A stretch of DNA of 64,000 nucleotides from Collimonas sp. OK412 (lineage in GTDB: Bacteria; Pseudomonadota; Gammaproteobacteria; Burkholderiales; Burkholderiaceae_D). Below the pieces are notes generated by a model. That model saw only the letters and a program-made list of their open reading frames with translations. It did no database searches and was not told where the DNA came from. Where the stretch lies: the NCBI RefSeq assembly GCF_900112135.1, contig NZ_FOLC01000004.1, positions 232,899-296,898 on the forward strand. Direction: 5' to 3'. Shown in pieces: positions 1-9,742 of this stretch; the first letter of the stretch is position 1, and each line of letters begins with the position of its first letter. A program made the position numbers and the translations under genes.

Positions 1-1
1 C

Positions 2-976
2 AACCATCCGCTCAACCAGGTTGCCCATAAGGTTGCGCCTTCGATCGCCACCAACAATCGCATGGTGCTCAAGCCGACTGAAAAAACGCCGCTGTCGGCG
101 CTGCTGCTGGCGGACATCCTGTACGAAGCCGGCCTGCCGCCGGCAATGTTCTCGGTGGTCACCGGCGATCCCGCTGAAATCGCGGATGAAATGCTGACCA
201 ATCCCGATGTCGACCTGGTGACATTCACCGGCGGCGTACCTATCGGCAAATACATCGCCGGCAAGGCGGTCTACAAACGCCAGGTGCTGGAGCTGGGCGG
301 CAACGACCCGATCATCGTGATGGAAGACGCCGACCTGGAGGAGGCGGCGACGCTGGCGGTTTCCGGTTCGTACAAGAATTCCGGCCAGCGCTGCACGGCG
401 ATCAAGCGCATGATCGTGCACCAGGCGGTGGCCGATGAATTCGTCGAGCTGCTGGTCAGCAAAACCAAGGCCGTCAAATACGGCGATCCGATGGATCCGC
501 ACAACGACATGGGCACCGTGATCGACGCCCGCTCCGCCAGCGCCTTTGAGGCCAAGGTCAAGGACGCCCAGCAGCACGGCGCCAAGCTCCTGTTCGGCAA
601 CCTGCGCGATGGCGCACTGTACTCGCCGACCGTGCTCGACCACGTGCCGGCCGATTGCCTGCTGGTCGCAGAAGAAACCTTCGGCCCGGTGTCGCCAGTG
701 ATCCGCTGCACCGATATCGCCGACGCCATCCGTATCTCGAATTCGACGCCCTACGGCTTGTCGTCCTCGGTCTGCACCAACCGCCTCGATTACATCACCC
801 GTTTCGTGCGCGAACTGCAGGTCGGCAGCATCAACGTGCGCGAAGTGCCAGGCTATCGCCTGGAACTGACGCCGTTCGGCGGCATCAAGGATTCCGGCCT
901 GGGTTACAAGGAAGGCGTGCAGGAAGCGATGAAGAGTTTCTGCAACACCAAAACCTATTCCCTGCCTTGGAATTGA
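2..976 (+). CDS. phnY: Phosphonoacetaldehyde dehydrogenase, 5' end cut by window edge
   Basis: NAD(P)-dependent aldehyde dehydrogenase. In phosphonate catabolism this subfamily oxidises phosphonoacetaldehyde to phosphonoacetate. The frame is open from base 2, so an internal ATG at 62 is not the start; 324 residues are visible and roughly the first third of a ~480-residue enzyme is missing. Visible family signatures are the catalytic glutamate in LELGGNDP (about base 290) and the nucleophilic cysteine in [11 protein letters not shown] (about base 390). The RCTAIKR form is what I associate with the phosphonoacetaldehyde branch. Substrate assignment also rests on the two phosphonate-associated genes that follow within 15–35 bp. 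A generic aldehyde dehydrogenase is the alternative. Confidence 0.85.
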   Translation, partial: NHPLNQVAHKVAPSIATNNRMVLKPTEKTPLSALLLADILYEAGLPPAMFSVVTGDPAEIADEMLTNPDVDLVTFTGGVPIGKYIAGKAVYKRQVLELGGNDPIIVMEDADLEEAATLAVSGSYKNSGQRCTAIKRMIVHQAVADEFVELLVSKTKAVKYGDPMDPHNDMGTVIDARSASAFEAKVKDAQQHGAKLLFGNLRDGALYSPTVLDHVPADCLLVAEETFGPVSPVIRCTDIADAIRISNSTPYGLSSSVCTNRLDYITRFVRELQVGSINVREVPGYRLELTPFGGIKDSGLGYKEGVQEAMKSFCNTKTYSLPWN

Positions 977-991
977 ACTGGAGCTGAACCT

Positions 992-1543
992 ATGCTGACC
1001 ATTCCGCAAATCTGCGAACTGTTCGAACGCGGCGGCCACCAGATGTACAGCGGCGAGCCGGTCAGCCAGCTCGAGCACGCGCTGCAGTCGGCAACCTTGG
1101 CCGAGCAGGCCGGCGCCGCCCCGGAACTGGTGTGCGCCGCCTTGCTGCACGATCTCGGGCATTTGCTGAACCCGCAAGGCGAGACGCCGTCCGCGCGCGG
1201 CGTCGACGATACCCATCAATATTTCGCGATACCGCATCTGCGCGGCTTGTTCAGTCCGGCAGTACTGGAGCCGATCCGCCTGCACGTCGACGCCAAGCGT
1301 TACCTGTGCGCGACAGATGCCGGTTATTGGAACCGCCTGTCTGAAGACTCCAAGCGCAGCCTGGAATTGCAGGGCGGCGTGTTTTCCGCCGCGGATGCGG
1401 CGCAGTTCATCGCCCGTCCTTATGCCGCCGATGCAGTCAGCCTGCGCCTGTGGGACGACCAGGCCAAGGTGAAAGGCATGGCGACCCCCGGCCTGCAATA
1501 TTTTTTCAAGCTGATGTCGGCCTGCGCCTTGGCTGCTGCTTAA
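992..1543 (+). CDS. Phosphonate-operon HD-domain protein (PhnZ-like oxygenase family)
   Basis: A 183-residue HD-domain protein of the type found in phosphonate degradation operons. PhnZ, the characterised relative, is a di-iron oxygenase that cleaves a hydroxylated aminoethylphosphonate to glycine and phosphate. The metal motif HDLGH is at residues 53–57 and an upstream His is at 29. A Tyr19-x-x-Glu22 pair precedes them with the spacing of the PhnZ substrate/iron gate residues. It starts 15 bp after the aldehyde dehydrogenase gene and is followed 33 bp later by an FAD oxidoreductase, so the three are probably one operon. No PhnY*-type dioxygenase partner is visible, so whether it has PhnZ activity or an accessory role is open. 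Confidence 0.8.
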   Translation: MLTIPQICELFERGGHQMYSGEPVSQLEHALQSATLAEQAGAAPELVCAALLHDLGHLLNPQGETPSARGVDDTHQYFAIPHLRGLFSPAVLEPIRLHVDAKRYLCATDAGYWNRLSEDSKRSLELQGGVFSAADAAQFIARPYAADAVSLRLWDDQAKVKGMATPGLQYFFKLMSACALAAA

Positions 1544-1576
1544 CCGTTACCGTTACCCATTCAGGATAACCAATCC

Positions 1577-2965
1577 ATGCGCCCATTCTGGCTTGAAGAA
1601 GCATTGTTCGACGGCGGCGAGCTGGCTCCCGCCCTGCAAGGCCGGCAAAAGGCGGACGTCGGCATCGTCGGCGGCGGCTTTACCGGCTTGTGGACTGCAA
1701 TCCAGCTCAAGCAGCAGGATCCGGCGCTGGACATCGCCATCATCGAGAGCGACCTGTGCGGCGCCGGCGCCAGCGGCCGCAACGGCGGCTGCCTGCTGAC
1801 CTGGTCCACCAAGTTCTTCACCTTGCGCCGCCTGTTCGGCGAGGCTGAAGCAGTGCGCCTGGTAAAGGCTTCGGAGGCGGTGGTCGACCACATCGGCAAT
1901 TTCTGCCGCGAACACAAGATCAATGCAGAGTTCCGCCAGGATGGCACCTTGTATACCGCCACCACCAAGGCGCAGCTGGGAGTGCTGAACCCGGTGCTGC
2001 AGGAACTGCAGCGGCAGGGCATGAGTTCCTATCATGAGCTGCCTGGCGCTGAAGTGCAGCGCCGTTCCGGTTCCGCGCGTAACCTCGCCGGAGTGTTCTC
2101 GCCGATGGCGGCGACGGTGCATCCGGGAAAACTGGTGCGCGGCCTGCGCCGCGTAGCACTGGACATGGGCATACGGATCTACGAAAGGACGCCGATGCTG
2201 TCGTTCACGCCCGGCGCCACGGTCACGCTGCAGACGCCGGCCGGCAGCCTGCAGGCCGGCAAGGTGGTATTGGCCATCAACGCCTGGATGGCCAGCCGTT
2301 TCCCGCAATTCGAACGGACCCTGGCGGTGGTCTCCAGCGACATGGTGATCACGGAGAAATGCCCCGAGCTGCTGCAGCGCATCGGTTTGACGGACGGCGT
2401 ATCGGTGCTTGATTCGCGCACTTTCGTGTTCTATTACCGCACTACCGAAGACGGCCGCCTGATGCTCGGCAAGGGCGGCAACACCTTCGCCTGGCGCGGC
2501 CGCATCCTGCCGGTATTCGACCAGCGTTCTCCCTATGAACAGCAGCTCAAGCACAGCCTGCACGAATTTTTCCCGGCGCTGGCCGGCGTGCCGATCACCG
2601 CCAGCTGGAACGGCCCCTCCGACCGCTCGGTCACCGGCTTTCCCTTCTTCGGCCGGCTCAACGACATGCCGAACGTGTTCTACGGCTTCGGTTATTCAGG
2701 CAACGGCGTCGGCCCCAGCTACATGGGCGGGCAATTGTTGTCGTCGCTGGTGCTGGGCCTCGATAACGCCTGGAGCCGCAGCCCGCTGGCAGCCGGCCCG
2801 CGCGGCCAGTTCCCGCCGGAACCGCTGCGCTACATCGGTTCGCTGGTGGTGCGCGACGCTATCCGGCGCAAGGAACTGGCGGAAGACCAGGACCGCAAGC
2901 CCTGGCTGCTGGACCAGATGCTGAGCAAGCTGGCGAATGCCGCGGGCAAGGCTGACAAGGCTTGA
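1577..2965 (+). CDS. FAD-dependent amine oxidoreductase of phosphonate operon
   Basis: A 462-residue DAO-family flavoprotein (glycine oxidase / D-amino-acid dehydrogenase fold). The dinucleotide-binding motif GGGFTGLWTA lies near residue 32 and a second FAD contact, GASGRNGG, near residue 60. A C-terminal FGYSGNGVGPSYMGG segment resembles the flavin-binding end of the family. Related FAD enzymes recur in bacterial phosphonate clusters, where they oxidatively deaminate 2-aminoethylphosphonate or its N-methyl form to phosphonoacetaldehyde. That product would feed the dehydrogenase two genes upstream. The exact substrate is inference from context. Confidence 0.8.
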   Translation: MRPFWLEEALFDGGELAPALQGRQKADVGIVGGGFTGLWTAIQLKQQDPALDIAIIESDLCGAGASGRNGGCLLTWSTKFFTLRRLFGEAEAVRLVKASEAVVDHIGNFCREHKINAEFRQDGTLYTATTKAQLGVLNPVLQELQRQGMSSYHELPGAEVQRRSGSARNLAGVFSPMAATVHPGKLVRGLRRVALDMGIRIYERTPMLSFTPGATVTLQTPAGSLQAGKVVLAINAWMASRFPQFERTLAVVSSDMVITEKCPELLQRIGLTDGVSVLDSRTFVFYYRTTEDGRLMLGKGGNTFAWRGRILPVFDQRSPYEQQLKHSLHEFFPALAGVPITASWNGPSDRSVTGFPFFGRLNDMPNVFYGFGYSGNGVGPSYMGGQLLSSLVLGLDNAWSRSPLAAGPRGQFPPEPLRYIGSLVVRDAIRRKELAEDQDRKPWLLDQMLSKLANAAGKADKA

Positions 2966-3088
2966 TTGCCTGAGTGTCATGCAAAGCCGGTTCCAGCCGG
3001 CAGGAAACCGTGCATAGTTTATTTGGCAAGCCGAGCACGCAGCGGCTGGACTTGTATAATGTAAGTCTGCCAAAACAAGCTTGCCACC

Positions 3089-3823
3089 ATGACCAACACC
3101 ACGCATTTCGGTTATAAAACCGTCTCCGAGGACGATAAAGTCCACAAAGTCGCCGAAGTTTTCCACTCGGTCGCACCTAAATACGATGTCATGAACGATC
3201 TGATGTCGGCCGGCTTGCATCGGGTCTGGAAAATTTTCACGATCACCCAGGCAGCGATCCGTCCCGGCTTCAAGGTGCTGGACATTGCCGGCGGCACCGG
3301 CGACCTGGCCAAGGCTTTCGCCAAGCGCGCCGGGCCGACCGGCGAAGTGTGGCTGACCGATATCAACGAGTCGATGCTGCGCGTCGGCCGCGACCGTCTC
3401 TTGAATAACGGCCTGTCCACCCCCACCTTGCTGTGTGACGCGGAGAAATTGCCGTTTCCCGACAATTATTTCGACCGGGTGTCGGTGGCCTTCGGTTTGC
3501 GCAACATGACGCACAAGGATGCTGCGCTGGCAGAGATGCGGCGCGTATTGAAGCCGGGCGGCAAGTTGCTGGTGCTGGAGTTCTCGAAAGTATGGGAGCC
3601 GCTGAAAAAGCCTTACGACGTGTATTCGTTTTCCGTGTTGCCGTGGCTGGGCAAGAAAATTGCCAACGATTCCGAAAGCTACCGCTACCTGGCTGAATCG
3701 ATCCGCATGCATCCCGATCAGGACACCCTGAAGCAGATGATGACGGATGCCGGCCTGGCGCGGGTTGAGTATTTCAATTTAACTGCCGGTGTGGCAGCTT
3801 TGCATACCGGCATAAAACTGTAG
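3089..3823 (+). CDS. ubiE: Ubiquinone/menaquinone C-methyltransferase UbiE
   Basis: SAM-dependent C-methyltransferase of quinone biosynthesis (2-methoxy-6-polyprenylbenzoquinol methylase / demethylmenaquinone methylase). It is 244 residues, normal for the family. N-terminal [18 protein letters not shown] and the SAM-binding [12 protein letters not shown] motif (about residues 65–76) are typical, as is [14 protein letters not shown] in the middle. A TATAAT hexamer at 3055–3060 sits 28 bp before the ATG, without a good -35 at standard spacing. It is followed 8 bp later by the Tim44-like gene and then by ubiJ and ubiB, the usual ubiE–J–B neighbourhood with one inserted gene. Confidence 0.97.
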   Translation: MTNTTHFGYKTVSEDDKVHKVAEVFHSVAPKYDVMNDLMSAGLHRVWKIFTITQAAIRPGFKVLDIAGGTGDLAKAFAKRAGPTGEVWLTDINESMLRVGRDRLLNNGLSTPTLLCDAEKLPFPDNYFDRVSVAFGLRNMTHKDAALAEMRRVLKPGGKLLVLEFSKVWEPLKKPYDVYSFSVLPWLGKKIANDSESYRYLAESIRMHPDQDTLKQMMTDAGLARVEYFNLTAGVAALHTGIKL

Positions 3824-3831
3824 GAGCTCGC

Positions 3832-4752
3832 ATGAAGAGATTTTTGCTGGTGTTGCTGATGGTGGCAACTACCTTGTCGCTGACCATATCGAACGCCGAC
3901 GCGCGCCGCCTGGGCGGCGGCGGTTCGTTCGGCAAGCAGTCGTCCGGGATTTCGCGCCAGGCGCCAAGCCAGCCGACGCAGAATTTGGGCAGCGCCAACC
4001 AGGCCCGTCCGGCCACGCCGGCCGCCACGCCGCAGGGCGTTCCGCCCAAGCCGGCCAGCCCATGGAAGGGCATCCTTGGCGGCGCCTTGCTGGGCCTCGG
4101 CCTGGGCGCCCTGATGTCGCACTTCGGCCTGGGCGGCGCATTCGGTTCTTTCCTGATGATGGCGCTGCTGGCGGTCGCGGTGATTTTTGTTGTGCGATTG
4201 GTAATGCGCAAGGGCAGCAATACGCCGGCGCCCGCGGCTTATTCCGGCGCGAATTCCCCCGCAGCCAGTTTTGACAGCAATTCTTCCGGCATTACGCCGG
4301 AAATCGGTTCGCGCATCAACTCCGGTCCTTCGTTCCAGTCCGCGGCGCCGGCGGCACACAGCGCGCCTTGGGGCATTCCCGACGATTTCGACGTGCCGGG
4401 TTTCGTGCGCAGCGCCAAGACTTACTTCATCCGCCTGCAAGCCGCCTGGGACAAGGCTGACATCAACGACATCCGCGAATTCACCACGCCGGAAATGTTC
4501 GGCGAACTGCGCCTGCAGCTGCAGGAACGCGGCGCATCGCCCAACAACACCGATGTGGTGCAGCTGGACGGCGAGCTGATGGGCATCGAAACCATCGGCA
4601 GCGATTACCTGGCCAGCGTCAAGTTCACCGGCCTGATCAAGGAAGTGCCGGAAGCGTCGGCGGAACCGTTCACCGAAGTCTGGAACCTGTCCAAGCCGCA
4701 AACGGGGCAGGGCGGCTGGGTTTTGGCTGGGATCCAGCAGATCAATACATAA
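3832..4752 (+). CDS. Tim44-like domain protein
   Basis: A 306-residue protein with an N-terminal signal-like segment (about residues 1–24). Next comes a Pro/Ala/Gln-rich linker, a hydrophobic block at about residues 77–120 that could form one or two membrane spans, and a C-terminal Tim44-like domain (about 175–306). This domain is an NTF2-like fold known from the mitochondrial import motor and from uncharacterised bacterial proteins. It sits between ubiE and ubiJ/ubiB, only 8 bp after ubiE. It probably shares the transcript, which ends at a hairpin 50 bp downstream. A role in assembling membrane-associated complexes is conjecture. Confidence 0.85.
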   Translation: MKRFLLVLLMVATTLSLTISNADARRLGGGGSFGKQSSGISRQAPSQPTQNLGSANQARPATPAATPQGVPPKPASPWKGILGGALLGLGLGALMSHFGLGGAFGSFLMMALLAVAVIFVVRLVMRKGSNTPAPAAYSGANSPAASFDSNSSGITPEIGSRINSGPSFQSAAPAAHSAPWGIPDDFDVPGFVRSAKTYFIRLQAAWDKADINDIREFTTPEMFGELRLQLQERGASPNNTDVVQLDGELMGIETIGSDYLASVKFTGLIKEVPEASAEPFTEVWNLSKPQTGQGGWVLAGIQQINT

Positions 4753-4801
4753 ATGCCAAGGCTGTAGTGGGCTTTGAGCCCGACAAACTGATAAACTTGG
4801 G

Positions 4802-4830
4802 ACCGCCCGTGAATAGTCACGGGCGGTTTT
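4802..4830 (+). terminator. Rho-independent terminator after Tim44-like gene
   Basis: Perfect 11-bp stem ACCGCCCGTGA / TCACGGGCGGT with an ATAG loop, followed by TTTTATTTT. It ends the ubiE–Tim44 unit and separates it from ubiJ. Confidence 0.9.
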
Positions 4831-4885
4831 ATTTTGTTAATACCGAATTCGGCAATTGACCGCTCGCTTACATTTAAACAGCAGC

Positions 4886-5470
4886 ATGACTCCTCCAATC
4901 AATTTCACGCCGATCACCGCCGCCGTCAATCATCTGCTGGCGCAAGAACCGTGGGCGCAGCGCATCCTGGCAGCGCATGCGGACAAGGTCGCCTGCTTCG
5001 ACGGCGGCGCCGTCAAGCTGAGCTGGCAGGTCAGCGCCGACGGCTTGCTGCAGGCGCCGCCGCCGGAGGTCCCAGTGAATGTCACGATCCGCGTCAACCT
5101 GGCCGACCTGCCGTTGATTGCGCAAAACCGGGAACGCGCATTTTCCTACGTGAAGATCGAGGGCGACGCCGATTTCGCCAACGCCATCTCGCAAGTCAGC
5201 CAGGGTTTGCGCTGGGACGCCGAGCACGACCTGAGCAAGCTGGTGGGCGATATCGCTGCCGTGCGTCTGGTCGCCGGCGGCAAGGCGCTGGCGGCCGGCG
5301 CGCTGGCTACCCACAAGAAACTGGCGGAAAATGTCGCCGAATATTTCCTGGAAGAGCAACCTATGCTGGTGCGGCCGCAGGCGGTGTCCGACTTCACGAA
5401 TGATGTCACCAGGCTGCGCGACGACCTGGAACGACTCGCCAAACGCATCAACAAATTGAAAAATTCATGA
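4886..5470 (+). CDS. ubiJ: Ubiquinone biosynthesis accessory factor UbiJ
   Basis: A 194-residue SCP2-type lipid-binding protein. In Escherichia coli UbiJ binds polyprenyl intermediates and helps organise the soluble Ubi complex with UbiK. The N-terminal domain (about 1–110) is the SCP2 fold and the C-terminal ~30 residues form a charged helix with coiled-coil character ([14 protein letters not shown]). I prefer the ATG at 4886 to an in-frame start at 4856, because family members begin close to the [10 protein letters not shown] region. Its stop overlaps the ubiB start as ATGA, indicating translational coupling. Confidence 0.9.
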   Translation: MTPPINFTPITAAVNHLLAQEPWAQRILAAHADKVACFDGGAVKLSWQVSADGLLQAPPPEVPVNVTIRVNLADLPLIAQNRERAFSYVKIEGDADFANAISQVSQGLRWDAEHDLSKLVGDIAAVRLVAGGKALAAGALATHKKLAENVAEYFLEEQPMLVRPQAVSDFTNDVTRLRDDLERLAKRINKLKNS

Positions 5471-7044
5471 TTCTGAAATTCCTGCGCCTGTTCAAAATTG
5501 TCCGCGTCGCCGTGCGTTACGGCCTGGACGATATCGCCATGTCGGGCTTCGACACGCCGCGCATCTCCAAGCTGATCGACACTCTGATTTTCTGGCGCGA
5601 TATTTCGGCGCCGCGCGGCGAACGCTTGCGCATGGCGCTGGAAGAGCTGGGGCCGATTTTCGTCAAGTTCGGCCAGGTGCTGTCGACCCGCCGCGACCTG
5701 CTGCCGGGGGACATGGTCGACGAACTGGCGCGCCTGCAGGACCGGGTGCCGCCTTTCAGTTCCGAGCTGGCGATCGCGCAGATCGAAAAATCGTTGAAAG
5801 CCCATCCGGACGACCTGTTCGCCGGCTTCGAGCGGGAGCCGGTGGCTTCTGCTTCGATCGCCCAGGTGCACTTCGCCACGCTGAAGAACGGCAAGGAAGT
5901 GGCGGTCAAGGTGCTGCGGCCCGGCATGAAAAAGTCGATCGATGAAGACGTCGCGCTGATGCACATCGCCGCCGGCCTGGTGGAAAAACTGTGGGCCGAC
6001 GGCCGCCGCCTGAAGGCGCGCGAAGTGGTCGGTGAATTCGACAAATACCTGCACGACGAACTGGACCTGATGCGCGAAGCCGCCAACGGCAGCCAGCTGC
6101 GCCGCAATTTCGCCGATTCCGAGCTGCTGGTGGTGCCGGAAATGTACTGGGACTACTGCTCGTCATCGGTGATCGTGATGGAGCGCATGCACGGCATCCC
6201 GATCTCGCAGCTGGACCGCCTGCGCGACGCCGGCGTCGACCTCGGCAAGCTGTCGCGCGACGGCGTCGAGATTTTTTTCACGCAGGTGTTCCGCGACGGT
6301 TTTTTCCATGCCGACATGCATCCCGGGAATATCCTGGTGTCGGTGGCGCCGGCTACTTTCGGCCGTTATATCGCGCTTGATTTCGGCATCGTCGGCACCC
6401 TCAACGATTTTGATAAAGACTACCTGTCGCAAAACTTCCTGGCGTTTTTCCAGCGCGATTACAAACGCGTCGCCGAAGCCCATATCGAATCCGGCTGGGC
6501 GCCGAAGGAAACCCGGGTCGACGAGCTGGAATCGGCGGTGCGCGCCTGCTGCGAACCGATCTTCGACCGGCCGCTGAAAGATATCTCCTTCGGCCAGGTG
6601 CTGCTGCGCCTGTTCCAGACTTCGCGCCGCTTCAATGTCGAAGTGCAGCCGCAGCTGGTGCTGCTGCAAAAGACCCTGCTCAACGTCGAAGGACTGGGCC
6701 GCCAGCTCGACCCTGACCTCGACCTGTGGAAAACCGCCAAGCCGCACCTGGAACGCTGGATGAGCGAACAGCTGGGCTGGCGCGGCCTGATCCAGCAGCT
6801 GAAGATCGAGATGCCGCGCTACAGCAAGCTGCTGCCGCAATTGCCGCGCCTGGCGCACCAGGCCTTGACCCAGGTGGTGGAGCCCAAGACCGAGCAAAAC
6901 AATGAACTGATGTGGCGGCTGATTGCGGAGCAGCGCCAGACCAACCGTTTCCTCGGCATGCTGGTGTATGTCGGCGGCGGCCTGGCGGCCGGCGTGCTGT
7001 TGACCCTCCTGTACCTGCGTTTCGCACACATGATCTGGTGGTAG
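5467..7044 (+). CDS. ubiB: UbiB atypical kinase/ATPase of ubiquinone biosynthesis
   Basis: A 525-residue ABC1/ADCK/UbiB-family protein needed for ubiquinone synthesis; it is thought to couple ATP hydrolysis to extraction of lipid intermediates from the membrane. Visible signatures are the family KxGQ element in [16 protein letters not shown] (about residues 66–81), a modified nucleotide loop ASIAQVH, the VAVKVLRPG lysine, and the kinase-like HADMHPGN and LDFGIVG segments. Two C-terminal hydrophobic stretches (about 490–520) would anchor it in the inner membrane. It overlaps ubiJ by 4 bp. Confidence 0.97.
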   Translation: MILKFLRLFKIVRVAVRYGLDDIAMSGFDTPRISKLIDTLIFWRDISAPRGERLRMALEELGPIFVKFGQVLSTRRDLLPGDMVDELARLQDRVPPFSSELAIAQIEKSLKAHPDDLFAGFEREPVASASIAQVHFATLKNGKEVAVKVLRPGMKKSIDEDVALMHIAAGLVEKLWADGRRLKAREVVGEFDKYLHDELDLMREAANGSQLRRNFADSELLVVPEMYWDYCSSSVIVMERMHGIPISQLDRLRDAGVDLGKLSRDGVEIFFTQVFRDGFFHADMHPGNILVSVAPATFGRYIALDFGIVGTLNDFDKDYLSQNFLAFFQRDYKRVAEAHIESGWAPKETRVDELESAVRACCEPIFDRPLKDISFGQVLLRLFQTSRRFNVEVQPQLVLLQKTLLNVEGLGRQLDPDLDLWKTAKPHLERWMSEQLGWRGLIQQLKIEMPRYSKLLPQLPRLAHQALTQVVEPKTEQNNELMWRLIAEQRQTNRFLGMLVYVGGGLAAGVLLTLLYLRFAHMIWW

Positions 7045-7046
7045 CC

Positions 7047-7661
7047 ATGACGACGCCGGATCCTGTCCCCAAGTTCGCCAGCCGCGACCCCTCGCATCCC
7101 GATTTCTGGAGCGAGCGCTTCGAGCAAGACTTTATTCCCTGGGACAAGGGCGGCGTACCGCAGGCGCTACAGGAGTACCTGGCGCGCAGCCAGCCGGCGG
7201 CGACCCTGATTCCCGGCTGCGGCAGCGGCTACGAAGTGGCCTTGCTGGCGGAGGCCGGCTGGGACGTGACCGCCATCGATTTTTCCGGCGCTGCCGTCAG
7301 CGCTGCCCGCACCGTGCTGGGCAAATGGTCGGAACGGGTGCTGCAGGCCGATTTCTTCACCTACCAGCCGCCGCGGCCGCTCGGGCTGATCTATGAGCGC
7401 GCCTTCCTGTGCGCCTTGCCTGCGGCCAAGCGCGCCGACATCGCCGGCCGCTGGGCCGAGCTGTTGCCGGCGGGCGCCGCATTGGCCGGCTTCTTCTTTT
7501 TCGATGACAATCCCAAAGGACCGCCGTTCGGCATCAGCCGGGCCGAACTGGAACGCTTATTGCATGCCGATTTCGAGCTGGTCGACGAGCGCGAGGTAGG
7601 CGATTCCATCCCGGTGTTTGCCGGCAAAGAACGCTGGATGGAATGGCGGCGGCGCGCCTAG
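7047..7661 (+). CDS. TPMT-family SAM-dependent methyltransferase
   Basis: A 204-residue methyltransferase resembling the thiopurine/thiol methyltransferase family. FWSERFEQ and IPWDKGGVP at the N-terminus, and the SAM-binding LIPGCGSGYEVALLAEAGWDVTAID split over residues ~52–76, are characteristic. It starts at the ATG at 7047, two bases after the ubiB stop, so it is likely cotranscribed. The native substrate is unknown; small thiols, selenium or tellurium compounds are the usual suggestions for bacterial members. Confidence 0.85.
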   Translation: MTTPDPVPKFASRDPSHPDFWSERFEQDFIPWDKGGVPQALQEYLARSQPAATLIPGCGSGYEVALLAEAGWDVTAIDFSGAAVSAARTVLGKWSERVLQADFFTYQPPRPLGLIYERAFLCALPAAKRADIAGRWAELLPAGAALAGFFFFDDNPKGPPFGISRAELERLLHADFELVDEREVGDSIPVFAGKERWMEWRRRA

Positions 7662-7696
7662 ACCGTTGTTTTTACCAAGATCGCAGGGCGGCTTTT

Positions 7697-7727
7697 TTTA
7701 CATAAATTACAGACGCCTTGCTACAAT
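7697..7727 (+). promoter_or_regulatory. Candidate promoter of polyamine ABC operon
   Basis: TTTACA at 7697–7702 and TACAAT at 7722–7727 with a 19-bp spacer, about 35 bp before the first ATG. The spacer is slightly long; there was no experimental support to use. Confidence 0.4.
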
Positions 7728-7761
7728 TGGCGGTTTTTCGCACCCCTGGATCTGAAGACAT

Positions 7762-8847
7762 ATGGCGCTGCTCGAAATCCGTAATGTCAGTCGTCGTTTT
7801 GGCGACTTTGCCGCAGTTGACAACATCAGCCTGTCGATTGAGGCCGGCGAATTCTTTACCTTGCTGGGACCTTCCGGCTGCGGCAAGACCACCTTGCTGC
7901 GCATGATCGCCGGTTTCGACCTGCCGGATTCGGGCCAGATCCTGCTGGACGGCGTCGACCTGGTCGGCATCCCGCCGGAACAGCGGCCGGTCTGCACCGT
8001 GTTCCAGAACTACGCCCTGTTTCCGCACATGACGGTCTCGGCCAATATCGCGTTTCCCCTGAAAATGGCCAAGGTGCCGGCCGACCAGATCCGCAGCCGG
8101 GTCGAGGAAGCGCTGGAAGATGTGCGCCTGACCGGCTTTGCCGCACGTTTCCCGCATGAGTTGTCAGGCGGTCAACGACAGCGGGTGGCGGTGGCCAGGG
8201 CGCTGGTGTCGCGGCCCAAGCTGCTGCTGCTGGATGAGCCGCTGTCGGCGCTGGACGCCAAGCTGCGCGAACAGATGCAGATCGAGTTGATCAACCTGCA
8301 AAAGGAAGTCGACATCACCTTCGTCTACGTCACCCACGACCAGGGCGAAGCGCTGGCGCTGTCGCACCGGATCGCGGTCATGAACCGCGGCAATGTCGAG
8401 CAGCTGGACGAACCGTCGCGCATCTACAGTTATCCGCGTACCCGTTTCGTGGCCGATTTCATCGGCACCTGCAACCTGCTGGACGGCGCCATCGCCAGCG
8501 TCGACGGCGCGTCGATGAAACTGGATGTGCCCGGCCTGGGCCCGGTCAAGAGCGCACTGCCAGCAGACGCTGCGGTAGGCCGCAAGGGCACGCTGGCCCT
8601 GCGCCCGGAAAAAATCCACATCAGCGCCGAGATCGGCACCGACACCGCCGAAAACCACTTCAAGGGTTTCGTCAAAGAGCTGTTGTACCTGGGCGACGTC
8701 ACGGTCTATATCGTGCAGACCGAGGGCGGCACCACCATCGAGGCGCTGCTGGCGAATTCCGCGGCCGGCCGCGCCAAGTTCTTCGAAGTCGGCGACATGG
8801 TCGACATCGCCTGGCAATTCGATGCGGGGCATTTCTTGTATGAGTAA
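7762..8847 (+). CDS. Polyamine-type ABC transporter ATP-binding protein
   Basis: A 361-residue ATPase of the PotA/PotG type that energises spermidine/putrescine import. Walker A GPSGCGKTT is at residues 36–44, the signature LSGGQRQRV begins at about residue 134, and Walker B LLLLDEPLSALD follows. The C-terminal ~110 residues form the TOBE/OB regulatory domain of this subfamily. It is the first gene of a four-gene unit (ATPase, two permeases, binding protein). The next gene begins inside its 3' end, an 8-bp overlap. Confidence 0.92.
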   Translation: MALLEIRNVSRRFGDFAAVDNISLSIEAGEFFTLLGPSGCGKTTLLRMIAGFDLPDSGQILLDGVDLVGIPPEQRPVCTVFQNYALFPHMTVSANIAFPLKMAKVPADQIRSRVEEALEDVRLTGFAARFPHELSGGQRQRVAVARALVSRPKLLLLDEPLSALDAKLREQMQIELINLQKEVDITFVYVTHDQGEALALSHRIAVMNRGNVEQLDEPSRIYSYPRTRFVADFIGTCNLLDGAIASVDGASMKLDVPGLGPVKSALPADAAVGRKGTLALRPEKIHISAEIGTDTAENHFKGFVKELLYLGDVTVYIVQTEGGTTIEALLANSAAGRAKFFEVGDMVDIAWQFDAGHFLYE

Positions 8848-9742
8848 GCTGTCCAACGCCGCGGAAAAACGCGGCCGCATGGCGCGCTGGCTGATCAGCG
8901 GCCCGCCGCTGTTCTACCTGCTGCTGTTCTTCGCCATCCCCAGCCTGATCATGGTGTTCGCCTCTGTGCGTTATGCCGGCGATTACGGCGGCCTGGCGCC
9001 GGTGTTCGACGAAGCCGGCAAGCTGAACCTGACGCTGGAGAATTTCCAGCGCTTCACTTCCGATTTCATCTACACCGCGATCTTCCTGAAATCGCTGATG
9101 TACGCGCTGGTCACGACCTTCTGCTGCCTGCTGATGGCCTATCCGCTGGCGCTGCTGATCGCGCGCAGCCCGAAGAAATACCGCGACCTGCTTATCCTGC
9201 TGGTGATCCTGCCGTTCTGGAGCAACTTCCTGATTCGCGTCTATGCCTGGATGATCATCCTCGGCCCGCAATCCGGCCTGACGCAAGCCGTCAACTATAT
9301 ATTGGGCCTGGCCGGCATCGAGCCGGTGCGCCTGTTGTTTACCGGATTTTCAGTGATCGTCGGCCTGGTCTATGTGCACCTGCCGTTCATGGTCCTGCCC
9401 TTGTACGCTAACCTGGAAAAGCATGATCCGGCGCTGGTCGACGCCGCCCAGGACCTGGGCGCATCGGCCTGGCAGCGCTTCTGGCGCATCACGTTTCCGC
9501 TTTCCCTGCCGGGCGTGTACGCCGGCGCGGCGCTGGTCTTCATTCCTGCGCTGGGTATTTTTGCGGTATCCGACATCCTCGGCGGCACCGGCAGCGACAT
9601 GATCGGCAACGTCATCAAACAGCAGTTCCTGGAAACCCGCGACTGGCCGTTCGGCAGCGTGCTCTCCATCGTCCTCACCGTGGCGGCCCTGATTGCCGCC
9701 GGCATCGCGGTGCTGGTGGCCAGGCCGAGGAGGCAAGCATGA
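8840..9742 (+). CDS. Polyamine-type ABC transporter permease 1 (PotB/PotH-like)
   Basis: A 300-residue inner-membrane permease with about six hydrophobic segments. The cytoplasmic EAA-type loop lies around DAAQDLGASAWQRFWRITFP (residues ~205–224), where the ATPase docks. I start it at the ATG at 8840, which overlaps the end of the ATPase gene. An upstream in-frame ATG at 8822 is less likely. Together with the next gene it forms the heterodimeric channel of a polyamine-type importer. Confidence 0.92.
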   Translation: MSKLSNAAEKRGRMARWLISGPPLFYLLLFFAIPSLIMVFASVRYAGDYGGLAPVFDEAGKLNLTLENFQRFTSDFIYTAIFLKSLMYALVTTFCCLLMAYPLALLIARSPKKYRDLLILLVILPFWSNFLIRVYAWMIILGPQSGLTQAVNYILGLAGIEPVRLLFTGFSVIVGLVYVHLPFMVLPLYANLEKHDPALVDAAQDLGASAWQRFWRITFPLSLPGVYAGAALVFIPALGIFAVSDILGGTGSDMIGNVIKQQFLETRDWPFGSVLSIVLTVAALIAAGIAVLVARPRRQA

